Origin: Dipteris shenzhenensis
Lineage: Eukaryota; Polypodiophyta; Polypodiopsida; Gleicheniales
Assembly (NCBI GenBank): GCA_047967505.1
Contig: CM106541.1
Direction: 5' to 3' (one strand)
DNA: 64,000 bases
Position numbers and translations under genes: made by a program. Positions 22,365-34,739 of the stretch are shown in pieces (the stretch's first letter is position 1; every line of letters starts with the position of its first letter). Under the pieces are notes generated by a model. That model searched no databases, was not told where the DNA came from, and saw only the letters and a list, made by a program, of their open reading frames with translations.

Positions 22365-22980
22365 GGAAGGGGGGCATGTTACGCAAGTAACATCATCCAT
22401 CCATTCATTTGTATTTCATCTATTATAGGCCGTGGGCCAAAAAGGGGATTAATTAGAAGATAAAAGGGCTTAGGCCAATTTTAGGGTTGCACATCCCTTC
22501 AAAAGGTCTATGTATAAAAGGCAAGTCATTTGACTTGGTCTTCATTCTTACTTGCTTGGAAGAGTGGAATAGAGAACAAAGCTTCCTCCCATTGTGTTGT
22601 GACTTGTTTCTTCATCTCTATCCTTCTTTCATTTGTTGCTACGCTTACGATCATTTCCCCCATTCACCACGCTCACGATTCTCCCCTCTCTTGCTCTCAT
22701 CCCTCTCCCCCTTATGATCACGTAGTTGCATGAGAGAATCTGAGGATGGTGCTTGTGACAACGCTACAACGACTTCGAGAACCAGCTCTCACAAGGAAGT
22801 GGCTTGGAGGTTGAGCACTCTCAAGCGGCAAGTTGCAAGATCCCCACGACACTTGAGTCTCCGTCGAAGAAGGCTTAACACCTTGGTCCATCTGGCATTT
22901 TTATGCCATCAGATTATCTATCCATATTGTCATGACGGTTATGTAGACCCTCATGTCTCAACCGTTCCATGATCGAGTCT
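22365..22980 (+). repeat. Polypurine tract plus LTR-like block with TATA box
   Basis: GGAAGGGGGGCA ends at about 22376 and is followed by TGTTACGCAAGTAAC, a TG start containing a short inverted repeat. A TATA box (TATAAAAG, 22513-22520) lies about 136 bp in. This is the layout of a gypsy-type 3' LTR. The right end is unknown; 22980 is only where I stop seeing LTR-like sequence. Confidence 0.5.
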
Positions 22981-23589
22981 TCTTCAAACATACGATCCAT
23001 CAACAAAAGAATTTCATTGGACAAAATATCCTTATTTTTCTTTGCTACTATGGAAGTTATTTTGACAACTTTTTTCTGGGTGGGGTATGATGATGATGTG
23101 GAAACTTTGTATCAACCTTTGCCTTGGTTTCCAAGCATGCGTCCTGACATTCCTCTAGTATAGTCTTGGCTTCATCCAATCTCTTTTTGTCTTGGATAGG
23201 ATTAGGGTACTCTTGGAGCCACTTGGCATGTTAGGTCTTGGTTCTCGCATGTTTTGGTTAATATGACTATTCTTTTGACTAGCCCCCTAACTAGATTCTG
23301 TCTTGGAACACTTTGGCATCCTTGAGGTTGCTATAGTAGCCATCTCTTTATTAGATCCACTCCAGACTATCACTTTATGTTTCCCCGTACCCAACTTAAT
23401 CGCTTGCTTCTTTAGTAGGTTATTCGATTATTTGGAAGCTTGTGAAGTTTCAACTTAACCTTCCTTCTCTCTCTTACGCAATTCTTGTGTTATCACTTTC
23501 ACTTGCATGTGCATGATTATATTCAATGATACTTGAGCAATGCATCCACGTTCAATCCGTAAGAAGTTAAGACTTATCATTTTTGGATT

Positions 23590-24530
23590 GGCGGTATCCA
23601 CATGTGCTCTTCTCATATAGAACAATCCTTGTAGAGATGGTCTATTCCACAACCACTACACAACCAAACATTGGTAGTGATTGTTGTGGTAATTAGTGGA
23701 CACTCGTTTGCCTTGTGTAGTCCATTGCATTTGTAGCATTGTATCAGTGGTCTTTGAGTCATGTCGTTCATATCCCTAGAGCATGGACTGGAGTTTTCTG
23801 ATAGATAGGAATATGTTGATCACCTTGAACAACAAAATGATCAAGGTAGCTCATGTATTCACTTTCTTCTTGAATGGGTAACGGTTGCTCAATGAATATT
23901 TCTATAATCCTAGGATTAGGTTTCAACCAATATTAGGGCATCTCTTCTACCATTGCTTGATTCATCAGAGTCATTCTTGGTGGAGGTGGTTGAGGCCCTA
24001 AAACTAGTGGTGGTAATGGCACATTCTGTGTTTGGTATGGCATTGGGTTAGAGTTGGTTTCTCCTTGCATCATTGGTGTCGTTTGCATTGGTGGAGCAGG
24101 TAATGCTAATTGTTATGGTCTCAGTTGATATGACTGTGCTTGCGCTAAATGTAACATTCTAGGATATCTACTTTGAGATGTTTTGTGATTTTCCCATCTC
24201 ACACAATGTCTCCACTACAAGGCTTGCTGCCTCGCATGTAATCTAGGACACTCATTTGATGGATGATTTCCTATGCACACTCCACACCAAACCATATCTC
24301 TTCTTGGATATAAATGTGTGTTACCTTGGGTATCTATTTGAGCAGTACCTTTGGCTTGAGAATTCAATCTTGCTATTATAAGGTCTACGAGCTCATCTAC
24401 ACTCATATCCTTCACATCCTTGGATGTCTCCTTCAAACTTCTAGATGAAGCTACATTCGAGTCTTTAGATTCCATGATTAAGGGAATTGATGTTATGCTA
24501 GTTTCATCACCCTCTCTCATGGGAGGGTTT
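23590..24530 (-). pseudogene. Gypsy-like gag fragments with three zinc knuckles
   Basis: Three Cx2Cx3Hx4C knuckles occur on the reverse strand: CGVCIGNHPSNEC near 24260, and in tandem CYKCNGLHKANEC and CSGCGIDHLYKDC near 23630-23740. The first follows a 101-codon frame (KDVKDMSVDELVDLIIARL). Between them the frame is broken, with Gln-, Pro- and Asn-rich sequence. This is typical of a decayed retrotransposon nucleocapsid. The protease and RT are not contiguous. Confidence 0.6.
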
Positions 24531-24546
24531 TACCCACTAAACCCCC

Positions 24547-24598
24547 TATGTGTGTGTGTGTGTGTGTGTGTTGAGGGGGCGGGGGGGGGAGGGGGGCT
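24547..24598. repeat. (TG)n microsatellite followed by a G-rich tract
   Basis: About 12 TG units run directly into GGGGGCGGGGGGGGGAGGGG. The G tract could form a quadruplex on the plus strand. Confidence 0.9.
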
Positions 24599-24773
24599 TC
24601 GTATTAGTGTTTGTATTAAGGCTTTCTTTTCATGGGTGGATGTATTTCATTTGGAGATTTTTTTTGGGGATTTATCATGCACACTTGCAATTCATGAAAT
24701 TTTGAATTTTTTGTAAATTAAACTAACTATAATGTATGTGGATAGGAGTAGAAACAATTAATAGACAAAGCTA

Positions 24774-24802
24774 GCTCTCTCTCTCTCTGTCTCTCTCTCT
24801 CA
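24774..24802. repeat. (CT)n microsatellite
   Basis: An imperfect CT run with one G interruption. The 24.6-25.4 kb region around it is AT-rich and holds no feature that I recognise. Confidence 0.85.
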
Positions 24803-25669
24803 GGGGGTTCAATATATAGATATCACCCACATAACATGTGTAAGCAAAGCTATATAGAAAAGCACTTACTTAGGCCCTCCCTCGGGGGGTTCAACATAAT
24901 GGTATTTTTAATAGCCAAAAATCACAAATTTTTACAAAAATTTACTTATAAAATGGATTTTTCAATTAAGGTGTTGGATAGAAAAAGTGATTGCTTTAAT
25001 GTCTCAAGGTTTACACATTTAATGGGATTTAGTAACGAGTTAGTAACGCCCCTTGAATGCACATGCTATATAGGGTTTTTAAGTAATGGACACCTAGAGT
25101 GCCCTACCAAATGATAAAATTTCCCTCTACCCCCCAACATATACATTTTCGCATCATAAAAGACCTCCCCATTAGGCGAGAAGTAGACTTAAAAAAGGGC
25201 CCAACACTATTGTGTATAAAGTGGGTAGCATTGTGCACAAACAAGAACTAAATGGAATATTCCATTTTGGAATGCATTAATTTGAGACTTTTTAATTCAA
25301 TTCGGAAAATAGTGTTGTACAATATCATCATGAAAAAAAAGTTTCCATAAAAATAGTCCTAAATTGTAACTTTATTTTCATAGCAAAATTGAAAATGATC
25401 AATATTTATGTAGTTATAAAAAGTGAGGCAGTTCTCTTTTACAATGATGCTTTAAAAAGGCCATCATTTTTTACATAGCTACAATACCAAAATATATATA
25501 TATGCATTATGAGTGTTAAGCTCACTCCATCTAGTCGATCAATGTATTGCATCAAAGCATGCATTGCCCTTGTATCCATCTTATTCGTCATAGGTATTGG
25601 GGGAGACCCATTTCTCCGATGTCCAAAATTCAAAAACAAGATCTTTCACCTCCTGTGCGATGATAGCAC

Positions 25670-26110
25670 TTATAAGCTATTGTCTATGGCATGTTTGCAA
25701 GGGCAAGACTCCAACCTCTTCCAATTGTAGACGAGCATTTGCTGCACAGAGGTTTTTCTTGTGTACACCCAAAACCTTTGCCATCTTTGACAAGCTGATA
25801 GTTTTTGGTTGCTAGCTTGTCCATTCGAACCTTTACCATTAAGTACCATCATTAGAGATGACCTCTTCAAGACAAGTTTGTCTTTTGACTGAGGCACCTT
25901 TACTTCTATCAAAGTTTGTTTTTGGTTGTTAGCTTGTCCATTAGAACCTTTACCATTAAGTACCAGCATTAGAGATGACCTCTTCAAGAAAAGTTCATCT
26001 TTTGACTGAGGCACCTTTACTTCTATTAAAGTTTTGTGAATGTTGGCCAGCACAACTTGTGTGTAGCCTAGTTCTTCAGGTAATACATCCCTAAAGTTGG
26101 GATGGAGCAA
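25670..26110 (-). pseudogene. Unrecognised frame with a 39-residue tandem duplication
   Basis: A 146-codon reverse frame (no ATG upstream of MLHPNFRDVLPEELG) contains two copies of a 39-residue unit (TLIEVKVPQSKD ... NGKGSNGQANNQK). The DNA repeat is 117 bp (25804-25920 and 25921-26037), an exact multiple of three, so the duplication kept the frame. The unit is Lys-, Ser- and Asn-rich. It lies upstream, on the same strand, of the zinc-knuckle fragments and may belong to the same decayed gag. The function is unknown. Confidence 0.45.
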
Positions 26111-26119
26111 GAGTTTCTT

Positions 26120-27640
26120 GAATATGTGCCCATTGTCTGATCATACCAGGACTTAGCTACAATACTACAAATCTTCTTTCTTCCCTTCTCATCAACAAAG
26201 CTATTATCTTCAAGCCTTTGCTACTCCTTCACGTTTCTCGATGTACTTTTTGTTTTATAGCCCAATACTTCCTAATGGATGTGATTCCTCCCTAACCAAA
26301 GACAACCATGCCTCTATTTGCTTGTGGTTCTGCTTCTCCTATTTCGTGGTTATGTAAAAATTGATCATCGCCCATTGCATGACCATCCATACTATGCTAC
26401 TCCCTTGAACATGAAAAGGTGCAAGCACATAAGTGGGAACAAACTCCTAATTTGTTAGGTGTGGTAGGATCATGTGGTAAAAAATTTTGTTTCTTCTAGA
26501 AAATTTCCCAGAATGCCTTCGCTCACAACCCCACAACCCTAGGCTTAGATCAACCCTTCAGAAGAATAGAAGAGAAGGACAAAGAGAAGACAAGAAAGAT
26601 GCAGCAAAAGAAAGAAAGAAAGCTCAATTCTTGCAACGTGATTTGCAGTACCCATACACACACACACACACATACAGATGATGACATGATGGCAATTTAG
26701 TTATGAACATGAATAACGGTTGCCCACTATGTGTAACAAACCACTATGCATTCTTTATACACTACATGTGTTACCTTCAAAATCCACTTCTTCACACCTC
26801 ACAAAGCAGTGTCAATGACACTACCATTTTTGACCACCTAGCATATATTTCTTTCACCAGCACATGTAATCCTTCTTAGCTAAGAGATACTCTCAAATCT
26901 TTGATGTTGTGGTGGCAAGAAATTATTTGGAGCTCCTTGCATGTGTGTTTGGGACAATGATGTCTTTTCTATTAAAAGCCATCATAGGGGTAGGAAAGAC
27001 ATATGTAATGCATGTATAAATATGTTACATGTATGCATATATATGAAATGAATGTAATATGTGTACCATGTTTCGTTTTCAACATCACATGTAGTACTTC
27101 TTAGCTTATGTTTAGTGTGAGACCTTGCATGCCATGGTGGAAAGAAATAATCTAAATAATGTTACGTGTGGTTTGTATGAAGATGTTTTTTCAACGAGAA
27201 GACATTCAAGGGACTTCTTTGGAAAGGTTGTCGCATACATGAAAATACTTGTGTTATAAAAGCTAGGCTTGGTAACATCAAAGATGTAGCACCAAGCTAC
27301 TTAATAACCAATGTAATTTATAATAACATTTGTTCATTAATATTCATGATCCTTATATATATGATGTGCATACATTGACAAGGTTAGTGTGCTACATTTT
27401 CTCTAAGATTTTTTTAGCTCAAGCGTCCACCAAAAGACATTGATAAGGATTACAAAAGTAAAGTACAATGAAAGCAATACTATGAGTGGAATTATATAGG
27501 TGCCATGCATTGATCATTTTCTATATAGTAAATCACAAACCAAATACTATAGTTTTCATCACTATAAGTGCATTTCTATAATTCCATTTCACAAACACTC
27601 TAGAGTGACCAAATCCAAATTTGTCCTTGCTATTATGCTT
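26120..27640. other. AT-rich region without recognised features
   Basis: There is a short (CA)n run at about 26656-26671 and otherwise AT-rich, non-coding sequence with repeated ATGTATG-type motifs. No frame worth reporting is present. Confidence 0.6.
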
Positions 27641-27647
27641 CACTCTA

Positions 27648-27663
27648 CACTACAAGACAATGC
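27648..27663. repeat. CACTA terminus of element F1
   Basis: CACTACAAGACAATGC has the CACTACAAGA start typical of En/Spm terminal inverted repeats. Within 200 bp lies GCATGTAAAAGCATGTG, a subterminal motif also found at the ends of F2 (about 30641) and F3 (about 39100, inverted), which ties all three to one family. The opposite terminus of F1 was not found. Confidence 0.65.
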
Positions 27664-28069
27664 TTCCATACATGTGATGAGTTACGGGCGCATGTATGGC
27701 CATGCATGTATTTGAGTTATATCAGGCGTGTGTGTATCTGCAATTAAATCCACATGTATATTGACTTAAAAAGTGCATGTAAAAGCATGTGCATACACAC
27801 ATAAATATTGTGTCATAGACACACAATATACACACTCTATTACACCTGATATTAGGGGAAAACCATTTAAAAGGAAAGTACCGTATGTTTTATAAAAAAC
27901 CATGTTTTTTAAACCAATCTCATACTACATTACAATATATGCCATTACACAATCCCATTACATGCATTTACAACAATGTGTATTAAAAAACAAATCATGA
28001 GATGACGATTGTAAGACAATGCATACATTAGAATTGTCATCAATTTAGAATGATACAATGATGGATTGG

Positions 28070-30570
28070 TTAGCATTCGATCTCATCTTCAATAAGATCC
28101 ATCCTTGTCAAATGATCAACATCAATATCCATTTGATCAATTTGTAAGGCTATGAATAAATTTAATTCACTATCAATCTATCCATAAATAATGGAACTGA
28201 TGCCTTGATCATCCACATCAACATCACCAATGGTAGTGTCATCTTCATGATCATGAGAAATGGCTTGCTCATCCTCATTATCACGATCCTCTCTTATTTC
28301 TTGATCATCAACATCTTCATTGTCATGTTTGACATCATCTTCATTGCGCCTATTGCATCCTCCATATGCTTCATATCAGTTAATGTATTGTACATCACTT
28401 TGGAACGTGGTGCAATAGGGATGACGTACCACCATTTGTGTCATGCACCATTGGCTAATAGATAACCTACTCAAATACACATATAATTAATTAGCATATC
28501 AAAAGTCAAGGGGTGAGTTTAGATATATATGTGTAGGAAACACATTAGTAAAAATGTGCATACCTGCTCACATTGTTGTGGCAATACGAGCCTATCTTTC
28601 TTTGTTTGCCAAAAATTTGTAGATTCAATAGTTACATAGCCACTTTCATGGCATTTTATTATTGCATTAGGCCCTTTTTTCACCACATTCATTTCCATTT
28701 GACATCCAAAACATACCAAAGAAGCAACAAAAGTCAAGCCTAAATATATCTTGGATTGTGCCACAATAATCATCTATTTTTCCATTGGCTCCCTCAAAGC
28801 TACTAATGACACCACAATCTTGTGTATTCCTCTTATAAATCAATTGTGTGTTTGAAAATGCTTTCCTTCATACCATATAGCATTGAACATAGTGCACTAG
28901 ACTAAAATAAAAGCAATTGTGTAAACAATGTGAATCATTAAAAGCAAATAAATTACAACTAATGCAAAACATTAGTTCTATGTACCTTTAACATGCATCC
29001 TCGTGCAAACTCCCATTCTTCCATCATGATATACATCCTCTCGTCCCTCTCTGACTCTCTTCATTTTCTCATGCAACCAATCAACATGGATATCATTCAA
29101 AAGTGTTGCTAGATGCTTAGGGTATGCCTTACAAGAGCCATGTTGCCTTTGAAATTGAGCTCTTTTTACTTGCCTTCCTATCTTTTCATCCTCATATCTT
29201 GTAACCCATCTGCTCATCACATCACTATTAAGGATGTAAGTGAAATTAATATCATCAATCAATGCTCTGTTAATTACTTTGATATGTCTTTTTCCTTGAG
29301 GCACAATAAAGGTCATCCTTAAGTCCTCTTCATTACTCTATAGTTGAACAAATAGCTATCCACTTGGCTAAGAACTTTTGAAATATATACAAGATACTCT
29401 TGTATATTCAACCAACACTTGGCCATGCTTCCTTTGGACCTTGCACTTTGCCTCACAAAGTCTTTTAAAGTCTTTATGAAGCACTCTAGGAAGAACATCT
29501 AGGGTGCATGCACAGTGCCACATAAAGCAGTCTCATCCAGCAAATCCAAATGAGATTTAGTTGGCCCATGAGAATGGTCTACAGAAAGGTTTCCTCTACC
29601 AAACAAACTACCTCCACTGCCATAGTGTGCATAGCATCCAACATGGTAGGATCTATTGCTTTGGAGCTCACATACCTGAAAACCAAATAAATAGTACATT
29701 ATACATTGTGTTCATTTTGAAACTATCAAATCAAAGTGCAAGGTATAATGAAGGGTATGGTGTGGGAAATATCTCATAAGCTCTCCCATTTTATAAACAC
29801 ATTTCTTTAGGCTCTTGTTTGCACAATGCTCGATGCTAGTAGGTAGTATGAACTATGCACATAAGAGCACATGTATATAATTTGAGGTCTTCCAAAATTT
29901 AAATTGAAAGTACAAGACTTGGGAAACACTTAATTGGAGGATCTTTTGCCAATCATGGAACTTCAACCTATATAGTTGCTTAGCACCTCTTTTCTTAGTG
30001 GTTGTAAAGGCTCCCATCAATGATCTCACACATCCAATGGAAGTACACAAAGTAGTGATGGCTTCACCTGCTTATCCTCCTACTTTGATATAATCCATGG
30101 TGCACGTAGAAGATGAAGATGCCCACCCTCCTCTCATCATCCAAGCTTGACACATCCATTCTACAAACCACAAGTCCTCCCTTACACTGACATTGTCTCA
30201 TTTACCAATAACATATTTCCAAATACCAGATGCCACATTCTTGAAGATGTGCATGGGATTAAGAACATGCATCCAATATGGTAGCTGAAAAAAGATGGAG
30301 TACCTACACGAGATGCCAAACAAGATTACTCTATGTGATCTTTAATCCAATAGTCTACATAAACAAGATTGAAAAACATTACCGTACATGTTCATGCCAT
30401 CTAGAGAACATTTGCAGACTCCCAAATGCACTTCCAATCTTTTGCATGAAGTGTTTGTGGAGGAATAGTACTCTTACTCACAACATAGTAAGATTTGATG
30501 GGAGAAATCTGATGATGATTATGGAATATGGTCTTACACAACTTGTGAGCCACTACAAGGGATTGGGCTC
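28070..30570 (-). pseudogene. CACTA (En/Spm) transposase F1: Tnp2 middle, DUF4218, DUF4216, acidic tail
   Basis: On the reverse strand, in order: Tnp2 (LCKTIFHNHHQISP, IPPQTLHAKDWKCIWES, then PMHIFKNVASGIW and KFHDWQKIL), DUF4218 (FKRLCEAKCKVQRKHGQ, LVEYTRVSCIYF), a conserved block (KVINRALIDDINFTYILN; HGSCKAYPKHLATLLND), and DUF4216 (GYVTIESTNFWQTKK, LVLPQQCEQV). It ends in an Asp/Glu-rich tail that stops at 28070. This is the order of a TNPD-type CACTA transposase, which binds the termini and cuts the element out. Stops and frameshifts are scattered through it, and the N-terminal part is missing because F2 begins at about 30590. Confidence 0.8.
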
Positions 30571-30591
30571 ATACAAAATGACGTGAACAAA

Positions 30592-30892
30592 AAGCAGTGT
30601 GTCCACATATTAGCACATGTATGATTGTGGCCATAGACATGCATGTAAAAGCATGTGTATGATGAAGTACAAATGCGCTTATACACGGGTGTATACATGC
30701 ATTTTACTAGTGTTGCTGCACTAATACATGCATTCACACCAGAGCTTCCACACTTATACACACGATCTTGACAGACTTTACATGCATATACATGCGAACA
30801 AAGAGCAAAAATAAAAATTCCGGAGAGTGCTACTTGGTGCTTGAATGCTATTCTAACATTCCAACACCAAATAGCACTCTCTGGAAAAAAAA
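30592..30892. repeat. Terminal region of CACTA element F2 with inner 62-bp hairpin
   Basis: This block aligns, inverted, with 38872-39140 of F3 and partly with 36508-36717. Its inner edge (30822-30884) is a fold-back: GAGAGTGCTACTTGGTG pairs with CACCAAATAGCACTCTC. It is followed inward by a segment also shared with F3 (ATGGGTGCATGGCACCATCC). Confidence 0.75.
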
Positions 30893-31479
30893 AATGGGTG
30901 CATGGCACCATCCACAGATAACATTTTGTGCATTGTGAAGACATGAATCAAGAACATCACGAATGTAAACATTATCAATACACGATTCAAGACAAACATG
31001 AATGCAATAATGTCAAAATTTGAGGTGTGGTAAAATAAATCCATGGATTTCATTATGCAAAAGCATGTATACAAGGGAATCCATATGTCGAAATAGCCCA
31101 TGGTTTAAAATATAAACAAATATATATATAATCAAATTGGTTTGTCCAAAAAAACCCATGGCTTCAGTTTCAAATATATATATACAATCACATCCACAAT
31201 ACAGATATGATACTATGAGTCTAAGTGCTACTCAAACTCAAATGATGACAAGCCACTCCCTCCACTATCAGATGTGCTCACATCATTATACATGCCAGAT
31301 GTGTAGTGCAGAATAGGAGTAGGAGTAGAGCAAGAGCAAGAGCAGTGGAGGCAGGTGGATCTTCAAGATCCGAAGCATCAGTAAGTGCAACAACTTGTGT
31401 CTGTTCAAGTAAGATATCATATGTAAGTATATCTATGTGTAATTCAAAATTTAATAAACCAAAATCATTCATTTATATT

Positions 31480-32500
31480 TTTCAAGTACCTTTTGACCAT
31501 ATGGTCTCATGGCCTCCTCAAACTAGGCATCTGTAATACATCCCTATGTTCTGAAGAGGGCACACGTGTTGCATCTGCTATGATGGCGAGCATACATAGT
31601 TTCATGGGCTCTGGGCTTCCTCCCCATAACCCGTCACTGTAACATGATCAACACAATCATAATCAATAAATTAAGTAAAAAATAAATAAGGTAACAAGAT
31701 ACTTACGAACTCTACCTCCCACGACTCAACACCTCCAAATCCAAAATGCAAAGATCCAATGGTCTCCATCTGGATACATTGTGCCTCCACATGTTGCTTG
31801 CTCTTCACACCACCCTCTGCTCATTTCTTTGCCTCCTTCCACTCGTTTTTTGTGCAGTGGCAAGTTTATCCATGGGATACCTACCTACCTCCCAATTTGC
31901 CCAATCATCGTACGCAAGTTTCTTACTCCCTTATTCACATCCTTCCCCATACATCCGAGAATGTTGCATGTGGGGGATTGGGGTACCGACTATGTACAGC
32001 CTCTATCACCTTTCCAACTAATCGACTAATTTGATCATTGAATTTAATAAAATAATTTCTGTACAAATTTGACACTACCCCCCGCATGTACTCCATTACA
32101 TCTTTCCCCCTTGTATCCATCACTATCCTGTCCCTATCCATCACATCATAGTATATTATGGCCTACATGTCTCTCACCTCCTCCTCATCCTCATTGTCTC
32201 CTTTAACTCCTTTCCAACCGCATGCCCTACCACTTCACCCACCAAAGCACTTGCTGCATCCTCCACTCCCACTCTCCCTACTATGGTGTCTTCTCTACTC
32301 TGTACTATGGGTGGAGTCACAATTGGGAGATTGTGCATGAGATTGTGGATGTGACACAATTTGTGACAATGATTGTGAGGGAGTACGTGATGGTGGTTGT
32401 GAGCCCTGACATGACGGTGCTTGGGAGGGGGTGCGTGAGGGTGTCTGGGAAGGAGTATGTCTCCTTGATGGGGGTGGGAGAGGAGAAGCATGCCATCTCA
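31480..32500 (-). pseudogene. CACTA F2: Transposase_24 (Ptta/En/Spm, TNPA-like) gene
   Basis: The reverse strand encodes a Ser/Thr/Pro-rich N-terminus (repeated TPSRTPSQ), then RGVVSNLYRNYFIKFND and VHSRYPNPPHATFSDVWG, and after an intron-like gap MGRKPRAHETMYARH with FEEAMRPYGQKVLEKY near 31500-31620. This is the layout of the plant Transposase_24 family, which includes TNPA-like accessory proteins that bind subterminal repeats. Stops interrupt it. It diverges from the Tnp2 gene on the opposite strand, and the two start within about 200 bp of each other. Confidence 0.7.
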
Positions 32501-33490
32501 CTGGAGTCACAGGCATAGATGGTAGTGGAGTGACATTGGCACTCAGGAAGGGAGGGTGAATTGGAGGAACTATGGAGAGGTATTGTAGTGGTGGACGTAA
32601 GTAGGCCTCCCTCCTTTCGACACTTTGACTTGAAAGCAATGTTGATGTGGACAATGCATGACTTTCCAAGATACATTAATTGTTCTAGAAGAATTCAAAT
32701 CACCTCTCTACTCTAATACTATTGGCTATATTAATTATAACTATTGACTTTAATATTCTAACTTTTATTTATATTCTAATAGGTCTGAAAACTTTGGGTA
32801 AACATGCATGTCTTGTTTGTGGCCCTTTATTAGTACATGAGTATGCTGACGATTTATGTAAGACCATATTTGATAATCATCATCAATTTCTCCCATCAAA
32901 TCATCCTAAATACGTTACTAGTAAGAGTAACATTCCTCCACAAATACTTCATGCAAAAGTTTGGGAGCGCATTTGGGAGCCTACAAATGTTCTTTCTCCA
33001 ATTGGCATGAATAGGTATATTAATGTTTTTCAATTTTGTCTTGTGTAGTCTCTCATTGGATTACAGATCCCATGAAGAATCTTGTTCAGCATCTCTTGTG
33101 TAGATACTCCATTTTTTTCAAGCTACCATGTTGGACCCATCAACCATCTTCTTGATCCCATGCACATCTTCAAGAATGTGGCATCTGGTATTTGGGAACA
33201 TGTTACTAGTAAATGAAAAAATATTAGTGTATAGGAGGACTTGAGCATTATAAGACGGATGCATCAAGCTTGTCCACAAGAGGAGGATGGGCACGTTCAT
33301 CTTCTGCGCCATGGATTATATCAAAGCAAGAGGAGAAGCAGGTAAAGCAAGACATCACTACTTTGCATACTCCCACTGGATGCATGAGATCCCGACGCTG
33401 CCACGCCCCCACGATGCCCTGCTTGAAGAGGTGTTGAGAAACTATATGGCTTGAAGTCTTACGATTGGCACAAGATGCTCCAAGTAAGTG
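32500..33490 (+). pseudogene. CACTA F2: Tnp2 transposase, N-terminal and middle part
   Basis: Forward-strand exons read: HWHSGREGELEELWRGI, DVSRPPSFRHFDLKAM, MWTMHDFPRY (to about 32690); an AT-rich intron; LKTLGKHACLVCGP, HHQFLPSNHPKY and WERIWEPTNVLSP (32780-33030); another intron; then LLDPMHIFKNVASGIW and a conserved block to about 33480. These are signature blocks of Tnp2 (PF02992). Frames shift several times. The element stops near the (GA)n run at 33601 without DUF4218 or DUF4216. Confidence 0.8.
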
Positions 33491-33597
33491 TTTTCCAAGT
33501 CTTGTATATTGAAATTATATTTTGTAATGCCATCAATCATATATACATGTGCTCTTATGTGTGTAGTTCATACTACCTACTAGCATCGACCATTATG

Positions 33598-33600
<3 letters not shown>

Positions 33601-33641
<41 letters not shown>
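33601..33641. repeat. (GA)n microsatellite
   Basis: About 20 GA units at the place where similarity of F2 to the CACTA element F1 ends, so the run may mark a deletion or rearrangement breakpoint. Confidence 0.9.
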
Positions 33642-33644
<3 letters not shown>

Positions 33645-33649
33645 TCTCA

Positions 33650-34735
33650 TATCCTAGATTCCTACGACTTTCAAGTGTGCATGCATGCAAATTCACGCAT
33701 GTTGATGTGGTATGGATGTTAATGATGTGTCATCACACCCTTGTGATGTGACACATAACATGCATGGACATTTCAAGCAATGAGTGCAAAATCATGTGGC
33801 ACAAAGCAAATGATGATGTGTCCTTGATGAGATATCACCTTGTACAACATGGCATTTGGGGCCTTGCATGGAATGATGTAGTAGGAAATTCATTAACACT
33901 GGTCTTGTATTTAAATAGGTTGAGGATATCTATGTGGTCCAATCACCAAGTTGGGCTCAAAGAATATTAATGGTCTCCTTAATCGGCTTTTGAGCCTTGT
34001 AACACTAATACAGGGGAATAATATGCTCACATCCACATGCTTGTCTATAAATATCTAGACTAATGAAGGAATAATAAATCACAAGCAACTAACCAACATG
34101 CAAGTTAATTTGGGATGAAAGTTCTTTTTTATTTTTTTGAAATAAGGAGATTGTGGACTCTATAATGAACCCAAAAGATGTAACAAAGTTCCCAAAGTAG
34201 CTTTTTCTAAAATGACATGAAAGTCAAATATTAAATGGCAATGGTCCCATCATCTTGGCACATGTTATATATGATCTTTGCCAATTGGAGCGCAATGTAG
34301 TATAGATGAAGGATGACGTTGAGTGCTTGGTGGTCCCGTGTCACACTTGTTTGTTGTCGCAATTGCAACTGCCTCATGTAAAAGTTGATGACCTTGAGAA
34401 ACCATCATTTGGTGCTTGACTCTTGGGGTTCACTATGTATAAGACTTATGTATTGTGTGTGTTCAAGGCACATTTATAAATCCCCTTATTTGTGAATTTT
34501 TTAAAAATAAAGAGCACCTTTTTTTAACTTCATCTCTAAGACTTTTTCCCAAGTTGTTTTAATGGAGTCTTTCTATCACTGAAAATGTGAGAAAAAAATT
34601 TAATTAAAAATATCTTTTATGTTGAATTCATTGGAAAGTTAGATATAATACTAAGTGGATACCCCTAGGTGCTTGACCACAACTAGGATTTTAACGAGGC
34701 CAAGCCCTTCATCACATTGCACACACGTCCTTCAT
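33650..34735. other. Intergenic stretch without recognised features
   Basis: Moderately AT-rich sequence; the longest frame is 68 codons. No repeat partner elsewhere in the window was seen. Confidence 0.6.
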
Positions 34736-34739
34736 CACA

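Noticed and set aside
28205-28465. Hydrophobic 86-codon forward frame that could pass for a membrane protein
   Set aside because: It is the antisense of the Asp/Glu-rich tail of the F1 transposase, which turns into Ile/Phe/Met on the other strand.
30551-30562. CACTACAAGG resembling a CACTA terminus
   Set aside because: It lies within the aligned Tnp2 coding sequence of F1 (the CGPSLV region), so the match is coincidental.
32174-32518. Overlapping long frames in all directions near 32.3 kb
   Set aside because: They are shadows of the low-complexity Ser/Pro-rich leader of the Transposase_24 gene.
24547-33641. Short tandem runs considered as a CRISPR or satellite array
   Set aside because: They are simple TG, CT, CA and GA microsatellites without spacers; the genome is a plant.
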